Assembly: GCA_949752745.1 (NCBI GenBank)
Contig: OX457029.1
Location: forward strand, 46,802,228 to 46,866,227
Direction of reading: 5' to 3'
Source of the DNA: Protula sp. h YS-2021
Taxonomy: Eukaryota > Annelida > Polychaeta > Sabellida > Serpulidae
Length of the DNA: 64,000 bases
Positions 13,202 through 26,604 of the stretch are shown here, in pieces. Position numbers and translations under genes: made by a program. Every line of letters starts with the position of its first letter. The first letter of the stretch is position 1. The notes beneath the pieces were generated by a model. It did no database searches. It had not been told where the DNA came from and saw only the letters and a list, made by a program, of their open reading frames with translations.

Positions 13202-13641
13202 TGTTACAGGGCAATTAGGGATTTCATGAAATCCCTCAGGGATTCATGCAATGAATATAGATTATAAAACTCTGTTGAAAAATCATCCACTCAGGAAGGC
13301 TGGTTAGTGGTTCTTCAAAACTGTGTATCCCTTTTCACATCGAAAGGAATTGGAATTTATAACATAACCATCCAAAATAACAGAATTTGGCGTGAAATGT
13401 GACATAAGTTACATAGGATAAAGATATCGCTAAATTCAGGTACTGAAGTATCTCATGAATGATAGTTTGATAATCGAGTGCTTTGAATATATTAATTCAA
13501 TATCTACTATTAATTTCGGTAAAATACTACATTGCAAACAAGAAAATTCCCAATAAAAACATCGAAATTGATTAAGCAAGTTATTACACGAATCCACTGG
13601 GGTTTTCATGAAATTCCTAATTTCACAGATTCCCTGTAACA
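13202..13641. mobile_element. TGTTACAG-ended MITE (about 440 bp)
   Basis: The ends are TGTTACAGGG at 13202-13211 and CCCTGTAACA at 13632-13641. Inside both, inverted similarity continues (ATTTCATGAAATCCC against its imperfect complement near 13600-13615). The element splits a minisatellite. Flanking TATA (left) and CATA (right) could be a mutated 4-bp duplication. The same terminal word begins the element at 61637, so the two may share a transposase family. No transposase is encoded. Confidence 0.6.
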
Positions 13642-16600
13642 CATATAGTATATAGTATACATAGAAAATAATATATATAAAATGTAGTGCATATAGAATT
13701 TACCAACACAGCTTCCCTCATCTCCATAATTACAACCAAAACATCATAGTCATGAATATAAAAGAAACATAATAAAATGTATCCTTTTCTAACCAGTTTA
13801 CTGTAAATACTTTGAAAGATTTCCTTAACATCTACTAACACTGATAACGGTGTACAAATGTTCATGCTAAATTCGCATGTTGGAAACATTCTGTTCTCAT
13901 CTTGCACATATATTCTTAAATACGAAGGTAGAAGTATTTGTTTTAAGAAGAAAGTAAAACTTACGTGTCTTACCTTTGTATGTAGTAATGTCACTTGATG
14001 AACGATATTTTGTATTGAACGTTTCGGGCAAATTGCGTAACTATAGCAATATGTTTCAGCATTTATTTGCGTTCTTTTAGAATTTGCTTTATATCCAGAA
14101 CAAGTGATACTAAGATCTGTTGGCTAAGGCTTGCTTAGAATGGCACGTGACTGGTTTAAGCAAGCTACGTAATAAATCACAAATGGTACCTTGTGTATCA
14201 ATAAAACCAGTTCACTATCACGACAGGTTACCATTTCTTTCTTTGTGTAAAATTTAAAAAAATGTGCTTCAATGTGAGTGAAGTAGCTTGATATTTATCC
14301 TATCCTTTTCACATTTGATCACGTGTTTAGACACGCGTAGCCGGTTCAGAAATATCATTTTTGTATCTATAAACTACACACCACTCGTGTTTACTGGCAT
14401 GCTTTGCTGGGATTGGTGAGAATATACTCAGTGATTATAATTTACAGAAAGTTGATAATAGGTTTTCATAAGCAAGCTACTGAACAAGACTGAAATGTTT
14501 GCTTAAAATCTGACCCATTTTGTTCAGCTACGTAGGTAAACCAGGGTATAGTGTTACGTTAAAAATGATTAAAAGTTTAAAAACATTTTAATGCTTTACA
14601 TTTTTTAACAATGATTGTCATATCTCTGGAACAAATTATGCTGATTAGTCAAAAACATCCTGACGTTTTTCCTCTTCTTGTTCCTGTCTTGTTCTGTTCT
14701 TGTTTTTCTTCTTTCTTCCTGTACCTGATATGCTGTCCTTGGTCTTGTAGACTCCTACACGTAGTCCATATATCCTAAAGCCATTTTCATTATTCAGAGG
14801 CTCTGTGCCAGTTTATTTTACAGCGGAGTTTTTATTAATCTGCACTGTTACATTTTGCTATATATCTGGCATGCCATGACAATATTAGCATTTGTTGTTA
14901 ATTTTGTCTATTGCATGAACTATATAACATCAGGATGAGTTTAAATAAACTCACAATAAAGTATTACACACAGCCAATATGTGTGAGAAATTACAAATAC
15001 ATGATTAAATTTGTTGTTGTATGAAATTTCTTAAAGTCAAGTGGTAGAACCTTTCTTTTTAATCATGTATCCCCCCTTCTGTATGCAATTACTAAACCGT
15101 GACAGTCAGAAAATCGATCTGTTGTGAAACGTTTCTGTTGACACACTTGAATGGTTAGCATAGAATTTCGAATGATGATAACAAGCCGATCAGAACTTAA
15201 CGGGTATTACGCAACAAGAGCACTTTGTGTAACAAGTAACAAAGACAGACATAAGATAGAATACATTATTTACAAGCAATAAGTTATTATTGTTTGTTTT
15301 AATTCCAACCTTTTTATTTTTGAATTTATTGCGAAGACGATTAACCAATGTTGTAGACCTTAGATTGTAAGGTCTTTCCTTTTTTTATTGTTTAGTGCAC
15401 AACTATATTAAGTTAATTTGCAGCATTTAGTTAACATTTTTTAAATTATTTAGCCAAAAACACATTTTTAAATGACAAAAATATTTTGTTGATCATTTTA
15501 TATTACAAATATTTTCATAGAAAGGAACCAATAATGTCGCAACAACACCAGAACGTAGAACTTTTCCTCAGCTTTTGCTGGTATGTCTTCAATGGTGTTT
15601 TCGGGATTTCTTATCACTGTAACTCAGGCTACTACTGTTTTCTTAAATGTAGGTAAACCTTTTCATCATGTTTTTTCACATAGTCAAACCTTTTATCAAA
15701 ATAAGATAATTCCGACAAATTCGACAGAATATTTGTGTGATTCTTTACAAAGATTTTATCTCAAATTTAAACATAAAATGTTCTATTGTAGCATTGTTTA
15801 TTTGCCCTCTAGTTAACGCTCATCTAGTATATTAAAAATGCAAAATAGAACCGTCATGTGATTCCACAAAACGATCCCACAACCCACAAGGATTTAATTA
15901 TCTGCGGTCTGTACAGATAAATAAACACAACTGTCTGTGAATAATTTAGCGTTTGGGTGTATTGGTGTGTTGCAATTGAAGAGAAAAGTAAATTTTAACT
16001 TGAGATACATAAAATACTTGAAAAGTCGGTCGCGGGAATGCGCTCTGTCCTGAGTATGTCTTGCAGGAAAATATACATAAAAATATTTACATATACCCAT
16101 ACATCTCGAAGGTTCACTTTTGAAAAAGGACATAGTTAGACTTGAGTGAGCAAAACTTTTCTGTTGCTTATAGGTTCTATCAATCCTAATTTCTGTTACC
16201 AAAAACTCGCATGTTATCAAAAATTATTATCCAGCCAGTTAGGTAGTTAAATAAAAGTAATTGTCCACATATCCAGTAGTTTTGCAGAAAATTCAAAACA
16301 CGTAACAGTAACCTGTCACTGGACTGACTTCGTGGCAGCTTTTTCAATACAGTCTAAAACTATTCCATTTGTTTAACACAGTAGATAGCATTATCCAGAA
16401 CTGGGGAACTGGAGATTATTTACAAAGGAGCATACAGCGAAAACAACGATAGGTGTATTTTACAGAGGAATGAGTGAAATAGTAAGAGGAAAAACTCAAC
16501 CTTAAACGCCATTAGCAATGGACCAAAATTGGGATATGTACTCTTTCGGATGTTTTTATGTAAAATTTGTTCAGTAATCTCGGTTCGTTACGGATGCAAC

Positions 16601-18240
16601 GTTGCACATGACGCGAGAATATTAAACATAATCACGAAGCCATTGCCAAGAGAAGATTTATTGGAATACTCAGAAGCAGAATGTAGAACAGTAGGCACTA
16701 TACTGTAAATAAAGATAAGAATACTACACTGCTTTGTTAGCATTATACGATGCATGCTGACGCTTTCGAAAAGGATTGCTAAATTCAAAGTTTAGTCCCC
16801 TTAGGCTGATTTATAAAACGATTTTGAAAAGGCCATGTTACAATAGAAGCAAGTTACAAACACTTTAAAACATTTTGGAACGAACCTTCCTTTATAAAAC
16901 TAATTTACAACAATTAGTTTAGTAGCATATGAAGGGTGTCCTTAATTTACATTGGAACTGAAATATTTGACATATAGCTCGTTCAATTGTGCAGCAATAG
17001 TAATTTGCAAAAAGTTTGCATTGTAATTTTATCAGCTTTATATGCAATTAAATAACCAATTTAACAGGCGTAGCTATCCTTAGCTGTATTGTTAGTGCAC
17101 TTTCGTGGCTCGAAACAGAAGGCACGCTGCCATCAAAACCAAAACATCTAATATTTCAAATATCAACGAATGCATGCTCAAATAACACAAATATTTGTTT
17201 CTTTAAGGAGCACACTTGAATACAATCCAACATACTTCATATGTGTTACACTACTTGATAAAATATATCTTTGCCGCTCCGTCAGAAAGCTGTAAATGGC
17301 AGGGTAAAAAGCTGTGAAATAGACAGAAGCCCAAAATACACATTTTTATCAAGAGATGCTATAAAGCTTCTAAATGCGCTACGGAGAGAAACCATTTTCT
17401 GTTATTGCTTGGTGTTAAAAAGGTAGGAATAAAGGTGGAAATTAGAGCAAATGTACGGACTCATTATACAATCCTAAGCAAACATTGATCTTATATTTTC
17501 ATTTGAAGTGCTGATAAATTACAAGTCATCCGCTTTCAATTGGTGGTTACATTAGAACGTCCAAATAAACTCTCTTATTTGCTATGTGGTGGCTTAGGAA
17601 TGTATAAATGATTGTTGTATGGATTCTATAGAAAGTTCACTAAAGTTAATTTATGAAGACATGATGACTTACTTACACTGATTTGTTTTGTCTCACTTTG
17701 TTGCAATTACTTTCTTTAATATGTTACAATTACTGGAATAAGCCACGATTAGAAGACCCACAACATTCCGAAAAGCAAATAATTTGAATAAAAGGCATCT
17801 GAGACACGTCGGTTTCATTGAGTAAATGAATGTGTGAGTGAAGACTACTATATAAGGAAAGCCTTCTACCGGCCACTTCAAAAGTAAGAGGGAAAGGGAG
17901 AGAGAGAGACCGACAACACACGCATTTCACTTTGCTTGATTTATATTTAGACCTACATTTGCTGTCGAAGAAATACAATATCTTAAGCATATTTGCCTAA
18001 GGTTTTATCACAAGACTCTTGTTTCAATCAATTAAATTAAATAACACTTGAAGCAAGAATGACCTGCCAGGGACAGGAGACTGAATCAGTTAGCTTCCCC
18101 AGATCTCTTTGTTTTTCAGCGTGTACATATTTCTTAAACTTAACCGAACATGGTTTTAGGAATAAATAAGGTAATAAAAAGGTAGAATACAAAAAGTAGT
18201 CGCATCTCTGCTTCACAGTGTGCACTCAACTACACCCAGC
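13642..18240. other. AT-rich non-coding tract
   Basis: After the last minisatellite units (to about 13700) the tract is AT-rich and looks unique. Several open frames of 60-120 codons occur, but none has a recognisable domain, composition bias or splice structure. No RNA gene was seen. Confidence 0.5.
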
Positions 18241-18242
18241 GT

Positions 18243-18480
18243 CATTATTATTATTGTTAGCTATTATTATTAAAATTATTATATGCATAATTAGTAGTAG
18301 TAGTAGCATTACTATTGTTGTTATTGTTATTATTATTATTAGTAAAACTAACAGTTCTAGTAGTAGTGGTAACAGCAGTAGGAGCAGGAGAGGAGGAAGA
18401 GGAGTAGAAGTAATGGTAGCAATGTTATTTTTTTACTGTTATTAGTATAATTAGTATTATCTTTATCATTACTATTATTA
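18243..18480. repeat. (ATT)n/(TAG)n imperfect microsatellite
   Basis: Imperfect trinucleotide runs of ATT, TAG and GTT, grading into AGG/GGA near 18370-18410. Confidence 0.85.
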
Positions 18481-19534
18481 ATAGAATTTTTAATCTTTGA
18501 CGACATAAAACAAAAAGAAGAATGCTAACACTTATAACTGCAATGTATAAGTTTATAAACTGAAGATAAAATTTCACAGCCCCAGGATAATAAACTTATA
18601 TATTTAGAACAACACGAATGACTTACATTTGCCCATACACAACATTGTCTAGTCGACAAGTCTAACCTGTCTCACCTGTTTAGAAATCCATAAAATAATG
18701 TTAATGTAAATAATGTTAAATGTTAAATGGTCTAATGCCAATTAGAGGTGACATGAAAATCTTTCAGTCAATTTATTCACACTGCAAAACATGCCTATAT
18801 ATGTCAAAAACACTGTGTATTTCTATGAAAGAAAGGCTTAAGCACGTTGAGCTGTATTCCTGTGTATGTGTTGTGTAAAGATTGGTATATATCGATTCTG
18901 GCTTTTTGCTGCCAGAAAATTAGCACTTAATTCATTATTCTCTTTGAAATATTACTTAATAGTTGTCTTTTACAGTCGTCTTTGTTAGCCTATTGGTAAT
19001 TAAACATAATGAAAATTTCAGCCGTTTCATCATTGGCTGCATGAACTAAGAGAGCAAATATTTTAACTCTTTAAAGTGCCTGCATGGCTTGTAATGTCAG
19101 AATCTTACGGACAAGGAATCTCTGCAATAACTTTGTACCGTACAAACAAAGCCAAAGTCAAAGACAAGTAGGTGGAATGTAAAGACATTGCCAAAGAGCA
19201 ACATGTTATTTTCGTCACCTTTGCTTTTTTGAGTGTTATATGGAAGTAAGAAAAACAAAGGATGCACGAAATATCAGCACCAGCAAACCGACAGACTTTG
19301 CTACATCGCCTTCATTCCCGTAGAAAAAATACCGTGGATCTCTGGTACTGTAACGTGGTCAGGACGCTGTAGCGTCGTTCTTCAAATATATAGCGGCTGC
19401 AAATAATCACATCATGAACCTTTAAAGAACTCAGTTCAATTGATCGCGACTAGAGAAGACAAAACCAAATTCCGAGAAGCATCACACAGTAAATGCCATC
19501 GGGCCTTCAAGAAAAAGAAGAAAAAGAAGAACAA
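18481..19534. other. Non-coding, no feature seen
   Basis: AT-rich; no recognised exon or element. Confidence 0.5.

Positions 19535-19583
<49 letters not shown>
19535..19583. repeat. (GAT)n microsatellite
   Basis: Uninterrupted GAT/ATG run of about 16 units. Confidence 0.95.
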
Positions 19584-20109
19584 TTTTTCCAAAGTATAAA
19601 TGGATTGTTTAAGAGCTGGATAACGACACTACTATACGATGGTGCTCTACAAATATCGTCGCAACATATCAGTGATGTTGATATGTGTATTGTGATCATA
19701 GGAAGTACTTTGAGGTCTCATTTCGATGATAAGAAACAAATCCATCCCAGGAGAGAATAAATTCAGAAAAATGAACAAGTTACACAATCCGACGAATTTG
19801 TACGAATGAGTCAAAAGGGGGAAGCTGGCTAGGAATGAGATCCCCTCTTTTCCGTATACAGCAAAACTACAGATCACCTCCTTAGTAAGCATAGTGATTA
19901 TCAAATAACACCGCAACCATCTAGTATTGAAGGTATGTCTCAGTTTTACATTGAAAAATAAAGTGAAACTCAAGGGAAACTCCGAAATGTAAATAGCTTT
20001 ATTTTATACAGTGCATTTTGCCCAGCACTTGTTGTTAGCAAAACTAGTGGTTTCACATTGTAAAGCCATCCGAGGGGGTACTTTTGAACCTTTCATTTTT
20101 GCACCCACA

Positions 20110-23100
20110 AACGGTCAGTAGGAGTTGTTTCCCCTGCTTTGTTGAAGAAATCTATTGATGCAGCATGAGTCAAGTCACAAATTATGAAAAAATGTTGATG
20201 CCGCAGCCGAAATTGCCCACACAGCGCCCGCAGAGCACGTCGACGACTTTAGCCGCCAAGAAGCTATCCACCTCAATCAAACTCAATCAACGGTCTCCAT
20301 TCTTTAGGTCAAGAAATCGAAATGGGACTCTAAAAAGAGGGTTGTTACCTCTACACTAAAGAAGCAAGCAATCAAATTATACACTCGAAACCGTCCATTG
20401 ATCTTGTCCAGATACTTTTAGTTCTTGTGAAGATTTGATTTTTTTGTTGGTCGAGCCAATTAGAACCAGATTTGGCCGTACGAGGAAAGCTAAAGAATTA
20501 CTGATAAGCTTAATAACACTCAGAGCTCCCAAAAAGGTAGTCCGCTGATTTTGATAAGGTATTCATTACCATTTGTGACGGACTGCACAAGCGAACAAAT
20601 TCTTCCTGTGCCCCTGCGACCATTGTTTTAGAGGGTGTTTAAAGATTGTTTGACGAATAAAAACAATACACGTTTCTATTTGTAATTCTAAATTTCTGAA
20701 AAGTGTGTTTACTCAAGGCTAGTTCAAGTTAACCAGAGAACAGAGAAAGCAGGGATTTTACAGGACGGCTCATTTGTCAGATGCACTCTGTTTTGTGTGT
20801 GTAGACTGTGTGTGCACTTTGTTGTGGCTGGTTCCAACGGTTTGTTGCTATTCCTATCATTACAAAGGTACACTAGCTGTTCGGGGAGTAATTCTGGGAT
20901 TTGTGTTGCTTTCTTGTCTTCTCGGCATTTCAGCAGAATTTTCTCACTTATATTCTTGCACAATTCTTGTCATAACAGTTCATCAGCTGTTGGTCGATAC
21001 ATCAGACCTCGAACCGGAGAAAAATTTACCCCCTCTGATGGAATGTTTCTCCAATCTTGGTAGAAGTCTGATTCTGAATACTTGGCTTTTCATCAGCTGT
21101 TTGCGATTTGGCACATGCTTCCACCTTCCTGCTTCAGGATGAATACAATGTTGCGTGTTTAATTACCCACTTGTTGTAAAACTGGTGAACTCCGCACTCA
21201 CCAATTTCGATGCATTATCTCTGACTGAGTCATTCACCATACAGCAAAGCGCTAAGTGTGGCTACAATCCTGTGATAATATATTTATCAGTCGTAGAACT
21301 CAAATGATCAATTTCGAAAAGTTCCGAAAATAGTCAACCGTAATAAGATATTCTCTGTTCCTGACATGAAATACGTCAATCGCCATTTTTTGCATATTCT
21401 GGAAGGGATACCCGGTGTTTTCAGTAGTTCAGATTGATTTTGCGTTGCATTCTTTTGACACATTGTGTACTCTGCTACCTGCTGCTTGATATTTTTATAT
21501 AGCTCAGACCAGCAAATTATGCTTTGCCTTTTCTCACACATGCGTTCACTCCCGTGTGTAATGCATGGATTCTCTGAAACATTAAACTTCTCAGTGTCGA
21601 GGAGATAATAATTTTCATTCCTGTAAACAGAATACCTTTGTTTACACTGATTTACTTGTGAAAATTCCAAAAACTGATGTATAGTCTCCTTGGAATCTGG
21701 CCGCCCATTTAGGAAGTGCTCTTCAGGGTTTGAAGTTATGAACCAAATGAAGTATCTTATAGCATTTTCTGCAATGTGAAATCCGTGAATTTGGGCAGAA
21801 AATGGACAAAATTCATTTCTTCAACGTGTTTATAAAACATACCGTAGTGCTGTTGCGGCCTTTCACCGCTTTATGGTAGCTTAATTCTGCTCAATATATC
21901 CGAAGGTACATGGCTGCTCCTTTTCGGGGACTTGCAAGTTAAAGTTTTGAAGTCGCAGCTTTATTCTTTGTCATCTGTTGGGAGCAGACAGAAGACTTTT
22001 TTCGAAAGATCGTCTCCAGTGGCTTTTGATCACTCGCTACCGTTGTGACCTGTGGCTTACAGATATTTGTCATGCTTGTTACGTCCAAAGCATCACATTC
22101 GATGCTCTCGTATCGTTGCTCGGTAGTGTCAGCGCTTGAGCCGCCAAACATATTTGCTGCTCATTCTTGAGTAGGGTTGCGCCCACTGATTTTTCGCTGG
22201 TAAGGGGCAGCTTCTCGTCCTAGTGTCTTAGAACTTGGGGTGACGTTGCTATCCTCTTGCAGTCTTGAAATGCACTTCCGTGCGAACTCTCACGGTGCAA
22301 TTCTACACCTTTCTCTGTAAGTCTACATATATTATCTTTGTTGTTCAAGCCAGTTGTAATTTTGCAGTCTTCTTACCAGTTTCTGAAGAACTGTCAATTG
22401 CGTACTAAGTCATTTTTTTAATTCATAGAACTCGGTACAAGGAATTTTGTTCACGATGAAATGAATCCACGATAGTTATTGTCATGCACACGTGGCTCAG
22501 TGCCACTTGTTCTTTTTCGTTGTGCGTCGCAGTTTTACGTCTTTTCTACTTAAAACCACGTGTTTTCAACAACGCATTTTCAACGTTTTTTATATGATAC
22601 TCTTTACTTTTTATATAATTCTAAATTTCCAAACAAACGTGTTTATTCAAAGCTAGTTACACTGAGAACCAAAAAGCAGAAATTTTACAAGCCAGCTCAT
22701 TTGTCAAAGTATGGTCAGGTGATCCAGTACAGGATAGCTTATTAATCAACATCTGGTATCTGGAGGGGCGAGCCAGGACACTCAGTAACAGCCATGCTTC
22801 CGTTTCCTTCTCTAGTCATGTCGGACGTACATCAGCCTGACGAGCAAATGGCATTAAATACCATGATTTAAGAGCTAATCTATGGTTGATCTAAAATCTA
22901 TGGTTGTCTTATTGTTTCTACAAACAAATTTTTGCCGTTTCTTGCGGAGTGTCTCGTGGGTCTATTAGTATCCACTGAGAAAACCGTTGATTTGGGCAGG
23001 TGTCAGTTTTGCGAGTTTCAGCGTATTGTCTTATATCGTGGCAGGTAGCCACATTGTCGACTCCGGCTCTCGCTATTAGCGTTGGAAGATCTCTACTGCG

Positions 23101-25500
23101 GGTCACGTCAAGTCAATGTCCTAAAAAGTGTGCCGTTTATTCTTCCGTCCATATCGAAGAAGGTCCAGTTGGATGTGTCTTGCAACAGTTGGAGCTTCTT
23201 TGTCCAAGGTCGCACGAGGAAGGGGCAGTGGTCTTATCAGGATCAGACACTTCATATCATCGTCTTGGAATAGAAGGCTGTTCCAACTGTATGTTAATTT
23301 CTGTCGGTCTTTCCCTGAGGTCATGTTGTTTAGTTCCTTGTCGGTAATCAGACGGTAGTCTGTTGTTTGTAGTGGCAGGATAGCACGCTGTCGCTGATCC
23401 TGTGTCGTGTCATTAAGCAGTGTCTCATTTGTTTACGACAATGGTTCAAGCGTCTTACATCATACACAGGGTGAATATTCTTGCGGAACTGGACCCCAGA
23501 GTGGAGGAAATCGTTCATACGGATTGGCTTTTGGTTGAGCTGACATTTTGGTTGATTGTGCGTCAATCTTTCCTCAAGTCCGTGTCTTTACAACCCATGT
23601 CAACCGTCGTCTTCCAGCCCACATTTCTACACGTCCTAATTTAGCGACTTTGGCTACCGATTCATTAGTGTGCCGGTGGCCTCAAGTCTTTTTATTGGAG
23701 TTTCTACTATCTTCTATAGTGCTGAAGGCTCTGATGAAGATCTGACACGAGAGACCGAAACATCTGTTGCTTGTGTCTCCAAACATACTAGAACTGTCTC
23801 GGTTTCCTTTTTCGTGCAATTACCATAGGTGAGAAGTCTCACAATTCCCTAGACTGTGGCAGTCTCTGTTGCCTAGGTTTTCTATCATGAATGATAAGGG
23901 TTTTCCAAGAAGGTACGTCAAAGAAAGGAAAGAGTTCGAAAAGATTCCACAAACAACGTTTATCTGTCTGTTTGAAGCTTGGTGCAAGGATAAGGTGTAG
24001 ACACAGCGAAGGTAGTTGCAATACACGCTTCACAAAATTCATTCAGCCAATTCAAAGATTGACGGTGGTTTTAAAACCGTTACCGTCTTTTCTTTGATAG
24101 ACGCTCATTGCGACCACAGACTTGGGTTCGCTTAAGCAAATTGTAACACCAGCCTTACCGAGCGTCAAATGTCGACTCGTGGTAATGTCCACTCCGCGTC
24201 GCTGTTCTGTCTCCCTGCTACAACGATCAAGCACTTGTCGCAGCACGTCGTAGCTCCAATTGTTTATGTCAACTCTGCGCATAATTACAGTAGACAGTTC
24301 TAAAGCATCTATATCTAATTGAATAAAGAAGTTCATCTTGTTAGCACATGGCGATCTTTTGAAAAAACTTGATGATGTAATGTGAAAAAAGATGTCAATT
24401 AATGACTATCAGGTCAGGCATGCAGCTCATTCTTTGAATATCTCCAGTGATATGTCAACGTGTGATTCGTTGTTTTTGGCTGTTTATTTCCGCCAAAGAC
24501 ATTTATTAAACGCTTTTTGCAATAATGCACAAGTCAAATGTTAGCTAATTTTCATTGTCCGTTTGTTGCTGCTTAATCGGTAATTCATAATGATCCTTCT
24601 TCTTGTATTGCTTTGCAGCAGTTCCAGCTGCAAGAATAACTTCAAGAAGAAGAAGGCGCCGAAAAAAACTGTGCTCCTGCCATTGAACGGTGTGTCTGCG
24701 TTGACTGCGATGTAACTGTTTCCGCCATGTGTTCGATCTTGTGTCGACCCCACAGTCTCGCCATTGTACTATGAGTGTGTTCTGACAGTAAAGCGCCCAC
24801 ATCGTACAACAAAGCACTGTGATTGGTAAGGAAATACTCGCAAACTATGCTTACCTTGTGTTATTCGGTCTTTTAGAGGGAAGGGGGCACAAGCGCGTAC
24901 AGATTCTTTGTTAAATTCTCAAGCCTTGTGGACCTTGTTGTATTTGCATGTTATTCGCTCTTTTAAAGGGGAAGGCGGGCATATGCGCGTACAGCTTATT
25001 TGTTGAGTTCGAGCATTAAGACTCAAACTCTACGTTGTTACGTAATGGGTATTTCGCGGTGAAAACCCGCTGAAATAAAAGATTCTGTTGCATTTATTTC
25101 TTTCATTTCTGTTTTTCCAACACCTTTTCTTGCAGACGTCCTGGAAACCATTTAGTATGTATGTATTTCCTGCCCACCCACCTCCCTCATACTGATGGCT
25201 TCTAGTCTACAATCCGATATTTTCGAAATTGAAACTCCCGTATTTATTTTTTTAATACGCATTTTTAATAATACCCGTTTAACAGTACTGCAGCAGTAAA
25301 TTTTTCTTTTGAATTGTGATAACCAATGTTAACACAATGTGAAAATCCTCAGTGGTGGTTTCTACGTCTACGAGACATTTTACTCATGAAATTGAGTATA
25401 GAGAAATTAAATGTTTCAGTCAAATTAATATGTGACAATCTCATTATGAGTGTCTCATTTAGTTTTAAGATAAGATTTCTCATGCGGTTACATAAGTCTC
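20110..25500. repeat. Interspersed repeat, copy A (partner of the Polinton target)
   Basis: Three parts match the DNA that flanks the Polinton, in the same order and orientation. Part one, about 20126-20610, matches 31600-32010 (shared AGATACTTTNAGTTCTT and a CATTACCRTTTG block). Part two, about 23750-23870, matches 47067-47180 (shared GAGACCGAAA and a CTAGAACTGTC-like block). Part three, about 25220-25420, matches 47250-47540 (shared CGATATTTTCGAAATT and GGTTTCTACGTCTA-like words). Decayed coding-like frames are present but the encoded family was not recognised. It also holds an internal direct repeat (about 20645-20780 and 22555-22710). Confidence 0.65.
24853..25020. repeat. Local tandem duplication inside copy A
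   Basis: A segment of about 60 bp beginning TGTTATTCGGTCTTTTA at 24859 recurs with changes about 90 bp downstream (TGTTATTCGCTCTTTTA near 24949). Both copies contain GCGCGTACAG. Confidence 0.65.
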
Positions 25501-25935
25501 ATGAGATCGCATGAATTTTATTTGAGCTTATATACTTTATTCCTTCTCTCAGCATTGCTTCATTGCGCTGAGTCAATGCACTCTTTTGACATTCTTGGCG
25601 TCCTGCAGCGGTTACGGTTAGATGACATCATTGATACTAACTCAAAACAACGCACTTATATCATATTCAAAAGCTTGTTTCTCATAATCGAAACGTTTTT
25701 TTTTCTAAGGTAAATAGTTCTCTCATTTTTTTGCAAAGATGATACCTGCATTTTTAGAATTGTTCCCTCGGCCATACTCCAAAAACTTTTTATATGCATT
25801 TTTTCAACCAAATTTTCTGGCAGGTCTGACATGATGTAATTGGCTTTAACCTATTTCAAATAATGCTTGTTTTTCAGAGTACACCAATGAGGAATAAACA
25901 GGCATTGGGGACGATATAATATTTCTCGGTCTACG
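25501..25935. other. Non-coding, no feature seen
   Basis: AT-rich spacer between copy A and the SINE-like unit. Confidence 0.5.
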
Positions 25936-25938
25936 GGG

Positions 25939-26110
25939 AGACGGTTAGCTCAGTCGGTAGAGTGTTGGTCCTGTAATCCTATGGTCCCTGGTTCGAATCT
26001 AGCCAGGGTTAGAAAGTGGGGGATTGACCTTCGCTCATATTGCCTGAGCTAAACGACTGCACAGGATTATTCACCACCACGGAAGTCAAAATTGGAACAA
26101 ATGAGTCTTC
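25939..26110 (+). repeat. tRNA-derived SINE-like unit
   Basis: An A-box-like block, TTAGCTCAGTCGGTAGAG at about 25945-25962, and a B-box-like block, GGTTCGAATC at 25990-25999, are spaced as in a tRNA-type RNA polymerase III promoter. The acceptor ends (GACGGTT against CAGGGTT) do not pair, and about 100 bp of non-tRNA sequence follows. That favours a SINE head or tRNA pseudogene over a working tRNA. Confidence 0.55.
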
Positions 26111-26466
26111 CGCCATCTATTTAATCTCGATCCACAAATAGAACTTAAACAATAAAACTTCTAAACTGGTTTTAAGTCAATAGCAAATGTTGCAGCGTCA
26201 TTACTGATTTGATTGTCAGGTTTCACATATGGTGCTGCTCCTTGCCTGTTGTTAAGATTATGTTCTTTGTCGCACAGCACCCTCTTCGGGGAGTGGTGAG
26301 GAGGGATGTGCTGGGCTATCTATTACAGAAGACCCCCAGCCCTGCAGCTAAAAAGACAATTTGTTTTCTATCTCTTTGTTCTAATGTAAGAGACTTGTGT
26401 GGAAGCTTGAACAAAAACAGTGATTTTTTGTCTGGTAAACCTAATCAGAGATGTTTATATATCTCG

Positions 26467-26604
<138 letters not shown>

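Noticed and set aside
23731..23761. Hammerhead-ribozyme-like core (CTGATGA...GAAAC) in copy A
   Set aside because: The bases between the two conserved words do not form a convincing stem II, and the matching cleavage-site arm was not found.
25939..26012. Functional tRNA gene
   Set aside because: The acceptor stem does not pair and the anticodon stem is poor. A SINE head or pseudogene fits better.
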